The notes: generated by a model from the sequence alone, not told the origin. A stretch of DNA of 64,000 bases from Ligula intestinalis (GCA_036362985.1 JAYGXS010000009.1:16250766-16314765); one strand, 5' to 3'. Numbered from the stretch's first letter, positions 1-13,817 are shown. Made by a program: numbers and translations.

Positions 1-1130
<1,130 letters not shown>

Positions 1131-1312
1131 ATGGTCTTTTCTGAGTGATTATTCGTCATCAGTCAGTCATACCTAACCCTAAGTGGTGCCCCAATATAGG
1201 CATCCGAGGACCCACGCGGGGTCGAGCAGGACTGCTTGATGACGGCTAATGAGCCAGAAATTGTCCGTTCAGTCTCCCTTTTCTTTGCCAGCAATGCTAT
1301 CTGCCTAGACTA
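1131..1312. repeat. Palindromic SINE-like repeat, copy 1
   Basis: The left half (about 1135-1195) reads in reverse the motif that the right half (about 1215-1310) reads forward. That motif is GATGACGGCTAATGAGCCAG followed by a CAGAAAT-type stretch and TTTGCCAGCAATGCTATCTG. The same head-to-head arrangement recurs near 6.4, 7.6 and 9.3 kb. The copies are diverged, so this is an old family. The superfamily is inferred from a tRNA-like segment in other copies. Confidence 0.6.
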
Positions 1313-4087
1313 CTAGTTGCTGTGTGGTTGCTGATGGGGCTAGATAATGCGCTTGAAAGTAGAACGGGAGGAGTGAATTACGTGAGCGATCGGTCAACCT
1401 TAATTACCGGATAAGATTCTTATTCCGAAAACGACGCCCTCGAGAACTGCTGCGTGAAATGTTTATTCAAGGACGGCAAGAGTAGAGAAGATCTTAAAAT
1501 AAACCGGAAAGCAAGAATAAAATAAGGTAAGCCTATTTTTGCTCCAATGAAATTACTTAAACGGCTACTAGTTGAGTTACCATTAACAATACCCACATCA
1601 CGGCACAACTGAGATTACATTTACTTACTATGGCGCATTCTGTGGATCTCAAAGCAGGCACAAATGACAGAGTGCTTCTCTCAATTCGAGGGACCTCATG
1701 CAGATAACACTATCCAGTGTGCGTTCCTTCGTGAATATAGGCTTGCCTTGGACACTTTGCGTGCTTCAAAAAATCCCGTGACAGTAGTCAGGTGATAAAG
1801 AACAATATTCACGCCCTCGGTTTTGGACACGTACTACAGAAAGTTAGCTGGACTTTTTTCCGGTCAGTCTACGTGAACAGACGATGGGGATATGAAAGCC
1901 TTTACTCCGCTATGAAAAGAGACGGAATTAACTTGACTGGCGGGAAGACTAAGTCGTAGCCTTCTCTTCGAATGTATGGCAGTCCTACACCGATCCCTCT
2001 ACCCCCCTGGTTTTAACCCAAGCGATTTGTCTTGGCTTCAAATAGTCGGTGTGGCGGTGAAGTTATGTAAAGTCTGTAGTTGTGTTGGCCAGGGAGGTTA
2101 AACCGGTACAACACAAAGGCTTGGATAAACGACAGGCTGTTTCATCAGTAGCGGTGTCTACAATTGGTCGTTATTCTACGTGGTATCACTCACATTTAGG
2201 CGTGACCAATAAATTTTTAGAACCAATAGTTGGCAGAGAATAGGTGGAAATAGAACGAGAGTACGGAGCTTCAGAATCAAGCACTGGAATAAGTGGCTTG
2301 AAGACGACACACACAATAGCCGACATCTACCACGTGCAACCCTGAGTGGACGGAGCAGCCGTAATTTCTGCGGGAATTAGTTTACACCTTCTCAACTCCT
2401 CTGTCCACCTTCATCCGGTGACAAAAAGTCAAGAAGAGCGGAGGTGAACGCCAGCGCAATGGTTACCAAGTTAAGCAGCCCGCCTATGCGTGCCACGCAC
2501 TGTCTGGTTCGCAATCCACTTGGCCCCAGCAACTCTAAGAGCGGTAGATGACAGATGGTTGGGATAGCGCCACGTAAAGGAACAATTGCAGCCTGAATGG
2601 TAGCCCTAGGAAGGCCCTAGTTAGCCTGTCAGTCGGAAGCTATCTGAACCCCGACGTTTTGCAAGTCATTAAAGATTCAGCCATGTCAAAGAAGGGCCTA
2701 AATATACAATAAGACTGTTTATTAGTAAGCCCGGTACTGCATGTGCTTGAGTTTAGGCATGAGTGATGGTTTCGTAGAACCAAATAGCTGACGAAAGATA
2801 AATGGGAAAAGAATTCGGTCAAGGAGCATCAGAGTATCACCGAAGGTTGCTGGATGCGTAATAACATCAGTGACAAACATAAAGGAAATGCATAGAACCT
2901 ACCCGGATAGTAAGAAGTGACAAGGAGAACCTCGAAGATGCCCGGTTCTGTCTCGGTTATCGTTGAATCGATGTACTTGAGTATGTTCTTGTGTGAAAGT
3001 GAACTCTACAATGCAGAAGTGGTTGTGTTAGATGCTCTGTCAATGCAACGCATGTTCGTAAGTATAGTAGAATGTTGGGCATGCGCTGCTATGCGGTAAT
3101 TGTTGCGCATGTAAAATTAAGGTATGCGCGACGCTTCACGCCATGAACTATACTTATCTAATCCCAGAACGGTAAGTTTGACCTCAGATAAGCTGAAGCA
3201 GACGACCTCCTACCACCATTTCAATCTTTTCAGGATTTTCAAGAAACCCGCATTTTTATATTCTGGTTTATTCACAATACGTTAAACAATAATAGAAAAT
3301 AGTACAAGGTACAAATAAAAAACAATAACAATATTTCTAAATACAATGAAATTTTAAAAAATAACAAAAATCAGTCTACAGAGATATGATTATAAAATTT
3401 GGGCAAGATGATTGGGCCAGAAAGAGCACATCACGGTGCCCTTAGGTAACGTAAAGCAACGCATGCGGGCGACAAATATTTTATCAGAGAGAAATCAGTA
3501 GATGCGCTCAAGTCTACTCTGACCATAATCTAATCCACGCACAAGTCACCACGTTTGCATTCAGCCTGCTGTGAGGCACGCGGTGGACATCGTCTAAACT
3601 AACTGTCAATAATATTGGTCTTTGGCTCTTCTTTTAGCAAGCAGATCCTTTGGAAGAAGGCAACAGACCGAAGTGCATGAAGCTGGTGTTTTCCGAGGGC
3701 AGGAGAATAGTGAGAAAATTACAGGAAGACAACGCATAGAGTCGGCGACATTTGGAACCATACTCAAGTACCCTCCTTCGCACTATTATATTTTATAAAG
3801 ACTTGTGCGCCCTGCACCGTATGGATTTTGTTTGTCAGTTACGAGGCAGAGCTAGCAATTCGACAACCTCAGACAGTAGCACACGGAAAAGGTAACACCC
3901 CACCCCACGCGCTGCATTTCAAGCGGCTTTACCTTAAATTATAGAGATGGTGAGGTCGGTTGAGGCTACCTCTAACTTCTGCAGTTAAGCGTAACTTCAT
4001 GTCAGGTGCTTATTACCGCGCCGCATGCGCCCGCCACAACAGTTCGTCCGTCGCATCCGACGGGGCCCACTGTGTGCTCCAAAGCCC
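1313..4087. other. Unassigned intergenic sequence
   Basis: No coding exon or transposon domain is recognisable. An AT-rich stretch lies at 3240-3420. The segment near 2449-2530 contains GGTTCGCAATCC, which resembles a Pol III B box, but no cloverleaf could be drawn. The open frames are short and look random. Confidence 0.55.
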
Positions 4088-4430
4088 TTCGCGTGGGTTA
4101 GCCTTGAAAGATAGTAGACTTGCGCGGAATCTACTGCATTCATCCACCTGTGGTCGATGTCAAGTCAATGTCAGGAAGACCGGACGCGGGATAGGACGCA
4201 GATGATACACACACAGGATGAAAGCCTGCCATGCTCTGATCGGGTAGAGATCAGGCGTAGGTGGCTGACGTGGCGTGAGGCTGTACCTACATTTGCCACG
4301 ACGTCCCCGTGTTCGGTAATTGTTATGCGAGCGCAACTGGAATAACGCCTACCGTGCCCTGATCTGGCCCCCCAATTTGATCCAGTACATCTATCACACA
4401 GCCCGTCTAGAGAGTACACATGTTGTATCA
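4088..4430. repeat. Direct repeat unit A1
   Basis: This unit shares ATAGTAGACTTGCGCGG, a CTGATCGG-TAGAGATCAGGCGTA block and a run ending in ATCTAYCA with the next unit at 4530-4865. The offset is about 440 bp, with moderate divergence and small indels. I do not recognise a coding domain in it. It may be a tandemly duplicated interspersed repeat. Confidence 0.6.
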
Positions 4431-4529
4431 TTGTCTGAGGTAGGAACCCAAACTAATCACCCGCGCAGCTTTCTTATAGTTTGCGGTCTTACTCTGAATG
4501 GGCCGTTGTAGATCCACTGGCCGAATGAA

Positions 4530-4865
4530 TTGCGCGTGGATAACCTTTAAATGATAGTAGACTTGCGCGGCATCCGCCACGCTTTCTCTTCCTTCACCCA
4601 CCTGTTAAGTGAGATTGAAGAAGATCGGGGTTTGCATTGAGTGCAGATGACACACATATAAGTTATTGTGGCCTGTCATGTCCTGATCGGATAGAGATCA
4701 GGCGTATTTGGCTGGTGCGACGTGAGACAGCATCTAGACGTGCCACCAACGCCCCCTCCATGTTCGGAGCGCGACTCGAACAACTCCTGCGGTGTGCCCC
4801 TATTTCAGTCCAGTGCATCTACCATGTGACCCGTTTAGGGGACACAGATATACAGGCACGAACCG
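4530..4865. repeat. Direct repeat unit A2
   Basis: This is the second copy of the unit at 4088-4430, in the same orientation. The shared landmarks appear in the same order: GCGCGTGGATAACC, ATAGTAGACTTGCGCGG, the TAGAGATCAGGCGTA block and the CCAGTRCATCTA block. The two copies are separated by about 100 bp of unrelated sequence. Confidence 0.6.
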
Positions 4866-5035
4866 AACCTTAAATAGTTCGGAGAAAATACACATAGGCA
4901 AAAATTCATTGATCTTTATTACGTTAACTGCATTTTTTCTGCTGGTAAAAACTTCGCAAAATAACAACTCACAAACGGAGAAATAGGCCGCGTGTTGGAA
5001 ACTCGAGCCAGGCATCAATTTATGGGGCAACACTT

Positions 5036-5170
5036 GACTTGAGTATGACTAGCGGACGCCGGCTAATAAGCCAGAAATGACCATCCTGGTCTCCCTTGTA
5101 TTTGTCGGTAATCTCATCGCGGCAGAGGCTCTAGTGAGAGCTCTAATGGCACCATGGACGGAAGAAGTTG
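5036..5170 (+). repeat. SINE-like repeat, single forward arm
   Basis: The segment reads GGCTAATAAGCCAGAAATGA, then CTGGTCTCCCTTGTATTTGT and GAGAGCTCTAATGGCACC. This matches in order the forward arm and tail of the copies at 6.5, 6.75 and 7.75 kb. Unlike those, it has no visible reversed partner immediately upstream. Confidence 0.55.
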
Positions 5171-6380
5171 TCTATTGCAGTTTTTAATCAATAATGCAAC
5201 CAGGTTTTATTAATACTTCCTAATGAGAACCTAAGTTTTCACTTTCCCTCCATTTTTATTGGTTGTACGATAAGCTGATTGCCTTTACAATGAGCTTATT
5301 GGGGAACAACCTATGCGAATTTCTACCCAAGGTACCCTTTTCTTCGTTTCAGAAAAAGTTAATTATTATGAGGACATCATGCAGGCTTCATTTTACTGTT
5401 TACTTGAATCCTTTTACGTTTCTCTCACCACGCTTGGTATCGCATTTCGGGTCCGCATTGTAACTTTTCATTAATCCTGGCCTTCAAGGCAGTACTGGCG
5501 ATGTTCTGTTGACCGTAAATTTGGCTATTTCTTCGAATATATTCCCAGTATCCTATCTGCAAACCCCTCCTTATTTTTTAACCACTCTGAACCAGTTGGT
5601 GGGTTTGATTGTATAAAGTATTAAATCTGCGTTGACTTACGTCACAGTAGTTTGGAAAAGATCATATGACTTGGGAAGGACATGCATAGACTTCCCTTCC
5701 TCCGTTAGTTAACGAACACTCAAGGTAAATGCAGACGTACTAGCTTGATATATGAAACCCTGATTTGTGACAAAATCACGTGCCTAATGTATATACAATG
5801 CAAGAAAGCGTCAAAATTTCACGGGTAAAAAATGGGAGTGGATCTATTTCTGCGGGCCCCTTTATTAATTTCCCAAATTATATTTTGGTATTTTAGTATC
5901 GGAATCAAAACTTTGATAGAATTTTCCCACTTTAATGAACATGAATCTTTTGTTCTACGGCGTTCGTAACACTCGTTGCTAAGCTTACTACATTAAAATA
6001 TTGCACATTTACTGTTTTTCCTCTATGTGCTATCAGCAAGCGCATTTTATCACATTAATCGGTGATCAAAAAGCAAATACACGTTTACCTTGACTTAACC
6101 TTGGAAACAGGTAAAGCAGGTGGGCGTGTTTCAGTGAAATATTTAGTTAAATTGCTTTTAAAGAGGTCACTTAGTATAGAACGCATTAGTTTTAAGTAAA
6201 TGCTTACTTTGTCGGAAATTATTTTTCATGTTTTTGTGAGTCGACAGTCCTGACCCACACGACTGTCAGCATAAAAACAAATGTTCAAAATACTTCTGCC
6301 TTCAAGAAATGTCCTAGTTTGGAGGTTTTTATAAACGCATACAACGACGGACTTTACCAGCCAAGACATGGGACACAAGG
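5171..6380. other. Unassigned AT-rich sequence
   Basis: The stretch is AT-rich with short open frames only. I see no splice-flanked coding block, terminal inverted repeat or transposase remnant. Confidence 0.55.
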
Positions 6381-6383
6381 AAG

Positions 6384-6665
6384 GCCTTTTTTGACTCATT
6401 TGCCGTCATCGGTTAGTGATACCCAACTCAATTGTTGCCGCTGAAAACTCGAGTGTAGCAGCAAGTTCAGCCGCAATACTGGAGTTGGGTATCACTAGCC
6501 GATAACGGCGAATGAGCCAGAAAAAACCCTCTTAGTGTCTCATGTCTTTGCTGATAATGCTGATGCGCGAGTGAGAGCTCTAATGCCAACATGGACGGAT
6601 GAGTGGGTCCCCCAACAGATCGTTGTACACATGTCTGCTACTATATATCTCCGATCTAATAATGG
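6384..6665. repeat. Palindromic SINE-like repeat, copy 2
   Basis: A left arm at about 6391-6430 (GACTCATTTGCCGTCATCGG, then TTAGTGATACCCAACTC) is the reverse complement of 6484-6525 (GAGTTGGGTATCACTAGCCG, then ATAACGGCGAATGAGCC). The loop is about 50 bp. The right side continues into the family's tail (GAGTGAGAGCTCTAATGCC, then GGACGGATGAGTGGGTCC). Confidence 0.7.
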
Positions 6666-6679
6666 CAAGACTGTGAGCT

Positions 6680-6965
6680 CGTGGCTCAATGATTAGGACG
6701 TTCGCCTCTGACCGGAGAGACTCGAGTGTGGCAGTAATTTCAGTGGCAACACTGGAGTTGGGTATCACTATCCGATGACGGTGAATGAGCCAGAAAGGGC
6801 CTTTCTAGTGTCCCATGTCTTTGCTGGAAATGTCTTTCTGCCTATATCCCAGGCGCCCCACGGTGGAGGCTCGAGTGAGAGCTCTAATGGCAGCACGGAC
6901 GGACGAGTGGGTCCTCTGACAGATCAGTGTACGCATACTTGCTACGTATATCGCATCTTCCGTGA
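6680..6965 (+). repeat. tRNA-related SINE-like repeat, forward copy with head
   Basis: The head (about 6681-6740) contains GTGGCTCAATGATTAGGA, resembling a Pol III A box, and a weak B-box-like GACTCGAGTGTGG. It is followed by the family core GATGACGGTGAATGAGCCAG and the tail with GAGAGCTCTAATGGCAGC. It lies directly after the copy at 6384-6665 in the same orientation. The tRNA origin is an inference; the B box is poor. Confidence 0.55.
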
Positions 6966-7605
6966 TTGCTTTGCAATCGGATACCAGAAAAAAATGAAAT
7001 TGAGCATTTGTAATTTCATGACATTAAGAGTGATCGCCTTTTGTGTGGGTCACAAGTTGCTCAAAGTGACATTGTCAAATAGGGCGCAGTTGTTCAAAGC
7101 ATAACATCAGATAACTGACAATTAAGATGCTTTGGAAGCTAGAAATACTGAAGAAATATCCACTAGGGATCACGCCGTATGTGGTTATACACTAAATGTT
7201 TTTTTTCTTAAACTTGAAACAAGAGCTAAGCCAACCTAGAAAGAATCTGATATACTGTATTCATAGAGGAGAACTTAATTCGTACCACTATCGTAACTTC
7301 TCGTTTCACCGTGGCCAGGTCAGACTTGTTGTTGACACATGTGCGCTTCATGGCAAACACGCGACCATCTTGAGACCGAACACGGCAGACAATGCCGAAA
7401 CCACCTGCACGAGGAAGGGGATATAATTAGTCAAGAGGGTAATACAAAAAAAGCGGAATATGCAGCAGAAATGCAAGAAAGAGCCCTATCAAAAAAATCT
7501 CACACAAAGATCATGGACGTGTCATTTGTGTGGATGACATGGACAGTGCTACTGCCGTTGCTATGGTCAGATAGAACTGCCGACAAAAACTAGGCAGACT
7601 GGAAT
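6966..7605. other. Unassigned sequence
   Basis: Several overlapping open frames of 76-109 codons are present, but none shows a recognisable domain or codon pattern. No repeat terminus was seen. Confidence 0.5.
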
Positions 7606-7607
7606 GC

Positions 7608-7855
7608 CATTTCTGGCTTATTGACCGTTATCAGCCAATCATACCCAACCCCAAGTGGTACACCACTCGAGGCTGGAATTCGCGATCTTTTTGACCTGAG
7701 TCTAAAGCTCTAACTATTTAGCCACAAGTTTCGAATTGTGCACCAGTTGGGGCTGGATATGACTGGCTGACGGCTGCTAATAAGGCAGAAATGACCATTC
7801 TTGCCTCCCCTGTCCTTGCTGGCAATACTATCTTCCTATACTGTGAGAATGTATG
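7608..7855. repeat. Palindromic SINE-like repeat, copy 3
   Basis: The arms at about 7613-7672 and 7739-7798 are imperfect reverse complements: GCCATTTCTGGCTTATTGAC against GCTAATAAGGCAGAAATGAC, and CCAACCCCAAGTGGTACAC against GTGCACCAGTTGGGGC. The loop of about 65 bp contains CGCGATCTTTTTGACCTGAG, which aligns with the tRNA-like loop of the copy at 9.3 kb. Confidence 0.7.
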
Positions 7856-9290
7856 GTCGACCATCGATTTCGATGATGCCCACCAGCTCTGCGGCTGGAA
7901 GAGCCACTGGGGAGAGGCGTGGAAATCAGCTCTGATAGTACTAAAAATCCGTGTATTCGCTTTTATACTTCGGAAAGGCACGCCTAAATAGCAAATCACG
8001 GGCTCTAAGAAAATGCTTACCATGCCACGTTGTTAATTGTTCGCTGTACCACCGTAGGCTCTGACAGCGATAGACACGGACGACTACAATACAATCCACT
8101 TAATTATCTTACTAGCAGACTTTCCGGAAGCAAATATAAAACAACAGCGAGTGAGGCTAGGATAAGAAGCCACTCCTTCTTTTGATAAACATTTTTGTTC
8201 GATCAGCAGAGTTAACGAAATGACGCTGAACCTGATGATATCTTTTGTACATACCCCCCCCCCCTTGTATCTTGCAGTTTTGCGCGGCCGCTCGCATTCG
8301 CAGGATAGATATTAAGCACCCGGTTGCTGTGCGACATTATCTGCATGAAATTAACATCTGGTGAAATAGCAACTCAGAGAACTGTAGTTTAATTTTTAGA
8401 CAGTTTCTAACTGCGCAAGTTGCCCATCCCAAGTCGCAAATCATACCAGGAACCCGGCAAAATGAGAAGCAAAGGTGAGGTTTTGCCAGATTTCGATTTA
8501 AAAGTAAATAAAACTCCTTAAACGGGATTGCAATAGTGATTGGCGTGCGATGTTATCCCATATACGTCAGGATGCTGCCTTTCCAATGCTCCTATTTGAA
8601 GCCACCTGCCATAAAATGACTGAGCAATGAGTTTGTTATTTCTTGTTTACCTTCGGCGCCTTCGTAAATGCAAACATGATGCGACCAAATATATGGAAGG
8701 TTAATCGAAACTCTAAAACATTATTTTCGATTAGGAAAATTAATTAAATCGGGTTCCAAGATGTGCTATGTTGTAGCATAATTTAATGGTATTTTTTATT
8801 CACGTTGTGATGTGGGCTTTTAAATGCACTGGTTTTCAGTAAACATGCTCAAAAGTATCCTTTCTTGTACTCATTTGGTAGCAAACTTTCAAATTTTACA
8901 CGCGAGAAAACTGTGTAATTTAATTCTCATTTTAAGACCTGGGAGGCACACAACACAGTCTATGTCCACTGCAAAGTTTTGTAAGCCTTATTTGGTATCT
9001 TCTTAGTGGCCCGGAGGAATGTGTGATTCTTATTACACGCAAAATGTACAGCTTTAGACTTTAAACCCCAAGCACAAATACAAGGGTGCATCCGGCGCTT
9101 ACGTCAAGAGTTTAAATGTGCACACTTTATTCATTACAGTGCGGCGCAGACGATGAAACCTTGGGTCGGAAAGTAAAAGGTGAAGTTGACCACCGGATCA
9201 ACGAAGATAGAACGGCTTTCATCCAATTTTGTCCAAACCTTGATACTTCGAGTGAGATCAGCCAAAAATAAGTGTGTAATAGATAGTATT
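7856..9290. other. Unassigned sequence with a poly-C tract
   Basis: A run of 11 C lies at 8254-8264. The segment around 8850-8890 (CTTGTACTCATTTGGTAGCA) resembles the arm of the large inverted repeat at 50.4 and 50.8 kb, so part of this region may be a decayed half-copy. No coding domain is visible. Confidence 0.45.
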
Positions 9291-9295
9291 GCTGG

Positions 9296-9625
9296 CAAAG
9301 ACGAGGGACGCTGGGATGGCCATTTCTGGCTCATTAGACGTCATCAGCCAGTCCTATCCGGCGTCAGGCGGTGTCCTGCCCGAGCCTCGAAATCGTGACC
9401 TTTTTGATCAGAGTCCAACGGCCTCACCATTGAGCCATGAGCTCGTTGTCTGGCCGGTTAAGGTCTGGGTATATTGACACCCGCTGATGAACGCTCATCT
9501 GATTTGAGTCTAGGTATGACTGACTGACGACGGCTGATGAGTCAGAAATTGTCATTCCAATTCCCCTTTTTCTTTGCCAGCAATACTATCTGCCAACATC
9601 CAGCTGTTACGGCTGTCGGGGACTC
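9296..9625. repeat. Palindromic SINE-like repeat, copy 4, with tRNA-like loop
   Basis: The left arm (about 9315-9362, with TTTCTGGCTCATTAGACGTC) mirrors the right arm (about 9509-9560, with CTGACGACGGCTGATGAGTC). The loop on the minus strand holds GAGCTCATGGCTCAATGGTG and a weaker B-box-like GATTTCGAGGCTC (9380-9450), which is the best tRNA-like head of the family. The right side ends with TTTGCCAGCAATACTATCTG. Confidence 0.7.
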
Positions 9626-10255
9626 TGTCGAGGTCAGGTGAGCGTTCATCAATGAGTAAGTAAGTAATATTCGAAATCATGAACGGGACAAGGCAGACCT
9701 GGAAGCGAGTTTCAGTCTGCGGAAATGCGCGACGACTTTGGTCGGGAGTCTACCACCGAAAGATCGCAACTGCGGAATGTGGCGACATGCCGCTTTGGTC
9801 CTGGCAAACACTATTGTAAGTGAAAGTAGTCAAAACAACTTTTACCACAAAAAAATTCAGAGCGTATTATCTTTTGTGAAATAAGATTATAATGGGTAGC
9901 AAAGCGGTTAGGTTTACCTTCGGCAATTACGTTTTCAACAGTTAGTTTATGATTGCCAACAAAGAATTGTTTTCCGGGCTGAAGACTATTGTGATGAGTC
10001 GATGGGGAGGAAACCAACTCATTTTCACCATGAGACAGAAAGGCCAGAATCTTCCTCATCGAACACTAGGAAGCGGTCGGAAGCGGTTTCAGCAAATATT
10101 CAAAATTGGTCAAACCCTTTCTAGGGGGGTTAAGACAGCGCAAGCTAAAAGAAACGGAGAAAACAATGGCGTAAATAATAAAAAAAACTAGGCTGGCGAG
10201 ACTAAAAGAAGGTCAGCACACATCCTCAGATAAGATGAAAAATCGCCGCAATATA
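9626..10255. other. Unassigned sequence
   Basis: Short open frames only. No domain, repeat arm or splice-flanked exon was recognised before the RTE fragment that starts near 10260. Confidence 0.5.
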
Positions 10256-10259
10256 CTAA

Positions 10260-11285
10260 GGAGTTTAACGTCATCGTTTGGTATTCGGTCTGGCGTTCGA
10301 CAAGGCTGTGTCCTGTAGCCCATTCTATTTAACTACGCCATTGACTGGATTCTCGGGTAGGTTTTACGCAAAAATGATGGCATTTATCTTGTGACCAGCC
10401 GCTGGTTAACTGATCTCGACTATGTCGGCGGATATCGCTTTAATAGCTGCAAGTTTTGTTGACCAACAGTCCATGGTTACACGTGTGAATGAGGTCGTTA
10501 TATCGGTCGGGTTTTCCATTAACGCTGGAACGACAAAGAGATTTCGTGCTGCATCCCTTTCAAGAGAGGGCATCTCTCGAGATAAATGGCTGTCAACTTG
10601 AAGAGGTAGGTAGTTCCAAATACATCGGAATGAGGTTGATGTCGAATGAACGGCGTAAAGATGATATTGTCTCCCGAATCGACACAACTCGACGAGTTTT
10701 ACTTAGCCTTAGAAAGTGCCTACGGAGCCGACGCGATATATCTGTAGCCACGAAGGTTCGCGTGTACCGTGCATCTATGCAGTCTGTGTTTCTCGTCAGC
10801 TGTGAATTCTGGTTTATGCGCGCGGAATATCAGAGGAAAGTCTGAGTATTTCACAACTACTGCTTGATGACCATCCTTTGAGTGAAGTACACCGGCTTAT
10901 TTTCAAATGAGACAGCCCGCGCTCGCTGCGACAATATCGCGAGGATATTTTAAGCCAAAAAGGAAGAAGACTGAAGAAGGTTCGGATAAATTCTTTGTCA
11001 TTAACCTCACGATCTCAGTTTCACTGCCTTCGACCTGACACTACTACCCAATTGAGGACGTCGAAGAGAGTGTCAGCTCAAAATTTGCCTTGACTCAATC
11101 TGTCAGGACATGAGAGTGGTTCTTGGGCCTTCAGTATTCGGCCTCCAGCGTTGACGAAGAGAATGGATTGAACTGTGCAGGCCTGCCAACATGGATCGTT
11201 ACGGATGGATAAGTACCATCTGGGACATCACCAGGGCCGAAACGATCGGTCAGGATCGCAGTCATAACAATCACCAGTAAGTAAG
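10260..11285 (+). mobile_element. RTE-like LINE 3' fragment, decayed
   Basis: Conceptual translation gives the second half of a reverse transcriptase and the C-terminal region of an RTE-like ORF2. The segments SFGIRSGVRQGCVL, PILFNYAIDWIL, RRKDDIVSRIDTTRRVL and RRDISVATKVRVYRASMQS are in the same order as in the minus-strand copies at 37.6, 45.4 and 52 kb. The catalytic Y-A-D-D box is lost: the LDYADD position reads LDYVGG. Many stops and frameshifts break the frame. It ends near 11280 with AAGTAAGTA, like the other copies. It is a dead, 5'-truncated insertion. Confidence 0.85.
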
Positions 11286-13740
11286 TACGAAACTGTGTGA
11301 TCTGGAACTGTTATGGTATTAGACAAGACACTTTTTATGTAAAAGTGAATGTTGATTCTCTGAGGAGTTTTATCAGAGAAGAACTGGGAGTATTTCGATA
11401 GTTTTATTGTTATAAAACTTTGCGTCAGTCTCGAGTTGTTCACGGGCAACAACGGCTATTATAAGCGCTAAAAAACGGAGCATGATGATCATTGCGTTGC
11501 TATCCAACGGATTATTTTTATCGACTTGATTCGCTTAGGTTATTTTTTCCTTCCTATTCAATAACTACCATGGTGATTGGAAGGACTACACCAGGACACT
11601 ACAACAAATTTGGTGGTTGAACATTTCTGCATGAATATATAATGCGAATGTGCACCACTACTACTTCATGCGTGTGAAGACACAAGTGCTTATTAACAAT
11701 CCTACCACCTATTTGGGACACATCATCATTAAAGGAGGCAGGCGTACGTTATCCTTACAATTGAAAGCTTCCCGAAGCAAGGCTGCAAGAGGGTGGCCAT
11801 AATTTCAGAACGCGTTTTATTGTTCGTTATGAGAAGCGTAAGAACTAGACTTCGTTTGCTTTCAAGTCCTTTCTTCATTCTCTGGGTAGCCTTCTGACTA
11901 AAGATTAGATAAGGCGAATTTATCGATGTAACGCTAAGCGGCAGCCTTAGGCGTGCCGCGTAAGGGGTGTGAAGTTACAATTACGAAGTTTCCGTATAGA
12001 ATGCAGAAATAAGTAGTCATTACAGTATAACATTCATTCCAAAGGCGGACCGACTTATCTTATTAGCTAACAACCTTGCAATTATGAATAGTTAGGTCAT
12101 GTGGAATATCTAGGGGGTGCCATAATTATAATATTGAGGAATACGCCCAAATGTCATAAAAAGTACTTTTGTATCTCGGATGCATATGCTCATTCTTCGA
12201 CCTTCGTCAATGAGCTACCAAGTTTGTCGGCGGACTATTGATGGTTAGAAGACTGAGAAATGTATGGTTCATGTATAAATACGATATACTGTGTAATATA
12301 ATGATGGAGTTTACGCAAGCAAAAAGCAAAGCCCTAAAAGGACCAAAAGTAAGCCGGATAAGGGAAAGCATAAAGCTCAAGTTGATCCTTTCGTAAGAAA
12401 AGTTAATCGCAAATAAATGTTTGCGCATCGAATGCAATGACGGAGCACAGACCAATTAACTGCAATGAAGATAAATCTTCTAATGATAAAAAATACTTAA
12501 CAAAAAAATCGCATGACATCAGACAAAATCTATTAGCATGAGTGTCCTGCGTTTGGAAAAGAAATAATAAAACTTGTCCATTATTTCTGTACGAATTTCT
12601 GTTTATAAAATATACTTAAAAATCGACAGACGACATCTCACAACGAACTCGAAATATTCTCTCAGAAAATAGTTACTTTAAACAATTACGTTTTGGGGTA
12701 CTAATCAAAATAAAGGACATATGGGCGAAGCCGACTTCCCGTAAACATTTAAACCATTCATTCAATAACTGCTGTAAATCTTAAATCAGAACCAGTAATT
12801 ATGATACTCATGGGACTAAAATGAAGCAGTAGGACTCAAGAGGTTTTGGATATAAACCGGTAAACTGCGGCGTGTCGTCAAGCTCATACGTGCCTGAATG
12901 GATAAGAATAAGGCAAAACAAAACAATGATATCCGTTTATAAACATGCAGGTTGCATGGCCATAAATTACCCGTAACACTGGCTGCGATCATAGACAAAT
13001 TCATAGTCTTTGGGAATGTAGATGTTAATCGTTAATTTACTTCCTATAACGGAAATGGGCAGATATTTTTTAATCGCCAAAATGTTGACGAAGGATAACC
13101 CAGTCATTGACGTCGGGTAAACATATAGTCAACAAACGCACCTTTGTTGTTTCCTAATTTGAAGAGCTTGATGTGTATCATCAACACAATCGGAATCGGA
13201 ATTATATTCAGTCGCTAACATACAGGTAGAGGGAGAACTTGGCTCGTAATTTATCAAAGCACCTGTTGCCTTTAACTGTATTTGGCAACCTCCAAGTAAG
13301 TTTCTAAACTGAAGTGAACCGTCTTACATAATGTGTACATATTTGCTGAATTTTCGCTAAACCGAGTGTTTCTCTGGGTACTATTGTCAGCCTTCACAAC
13401 AAACGGAAGGTCCTTTCACTTTTACGCAGAGAAATTGCCGATGCAAAAGTTTTGCAAAAGCATGTTTCCGGAAATTTGTATCTGAAGACAATGAAAGAAA
13501 CTTAGTGATTCGAAATTTTGCAGACCTAATTCTGTCGTAACCACACAAAGAGCCTGTGAACTATTTTGTGAACTTTTTGAATGCTCTTTCAACATTCATT
13601 TAAAGCCGGGACACTTCCCGTCAATTGCAGATTAGCACATAAAACTCTCCTACACAAACTCCGTAGCCGGTCATCCAATACTATTTACAGTCGCGCAGGC
13701 TTGACACGCATCCCCGGCAAAGTCATAGAGATCACTAAGA
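11286..13740. other. Unassigned AT-rich sequence
   Basis: Long AT-rich stretch with open frames of up to about 82 codons and no recognised domain. I found no terminal repeats or LINE motifs until the CR1-like element that starts near 13.75 kb. Confidence 0.5.
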
Positions 13741-13817
13741 GCAACACCATTTAGTTAATAAATACATAAAGACCTGTTTCCACACCACCGGGATCTTTCC
13801 CCCGCGGAGCGGGAGAA

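Noticed and set aside
2449..2530. tRNA gene suggested by GGTTCGCAATCC
   Set aside because: No acceptor, D or anticodon stem could be paired. At most it is a tRNA-derived repeat fragment. The same applies to similar strings near 21869 and 57508.
3960..4431. Overlapping open frames around the direct repeat
   Set aside because: They lie on both strands over the same repeat unit and are not preserved in the second copy.
8254..8264. Poly-C run as a functional site
   Set aside because: Homopolymer G/C runs recur across this window (370, 18382, 28084, 46816, 62407) and look like ordinary slippage tracts.
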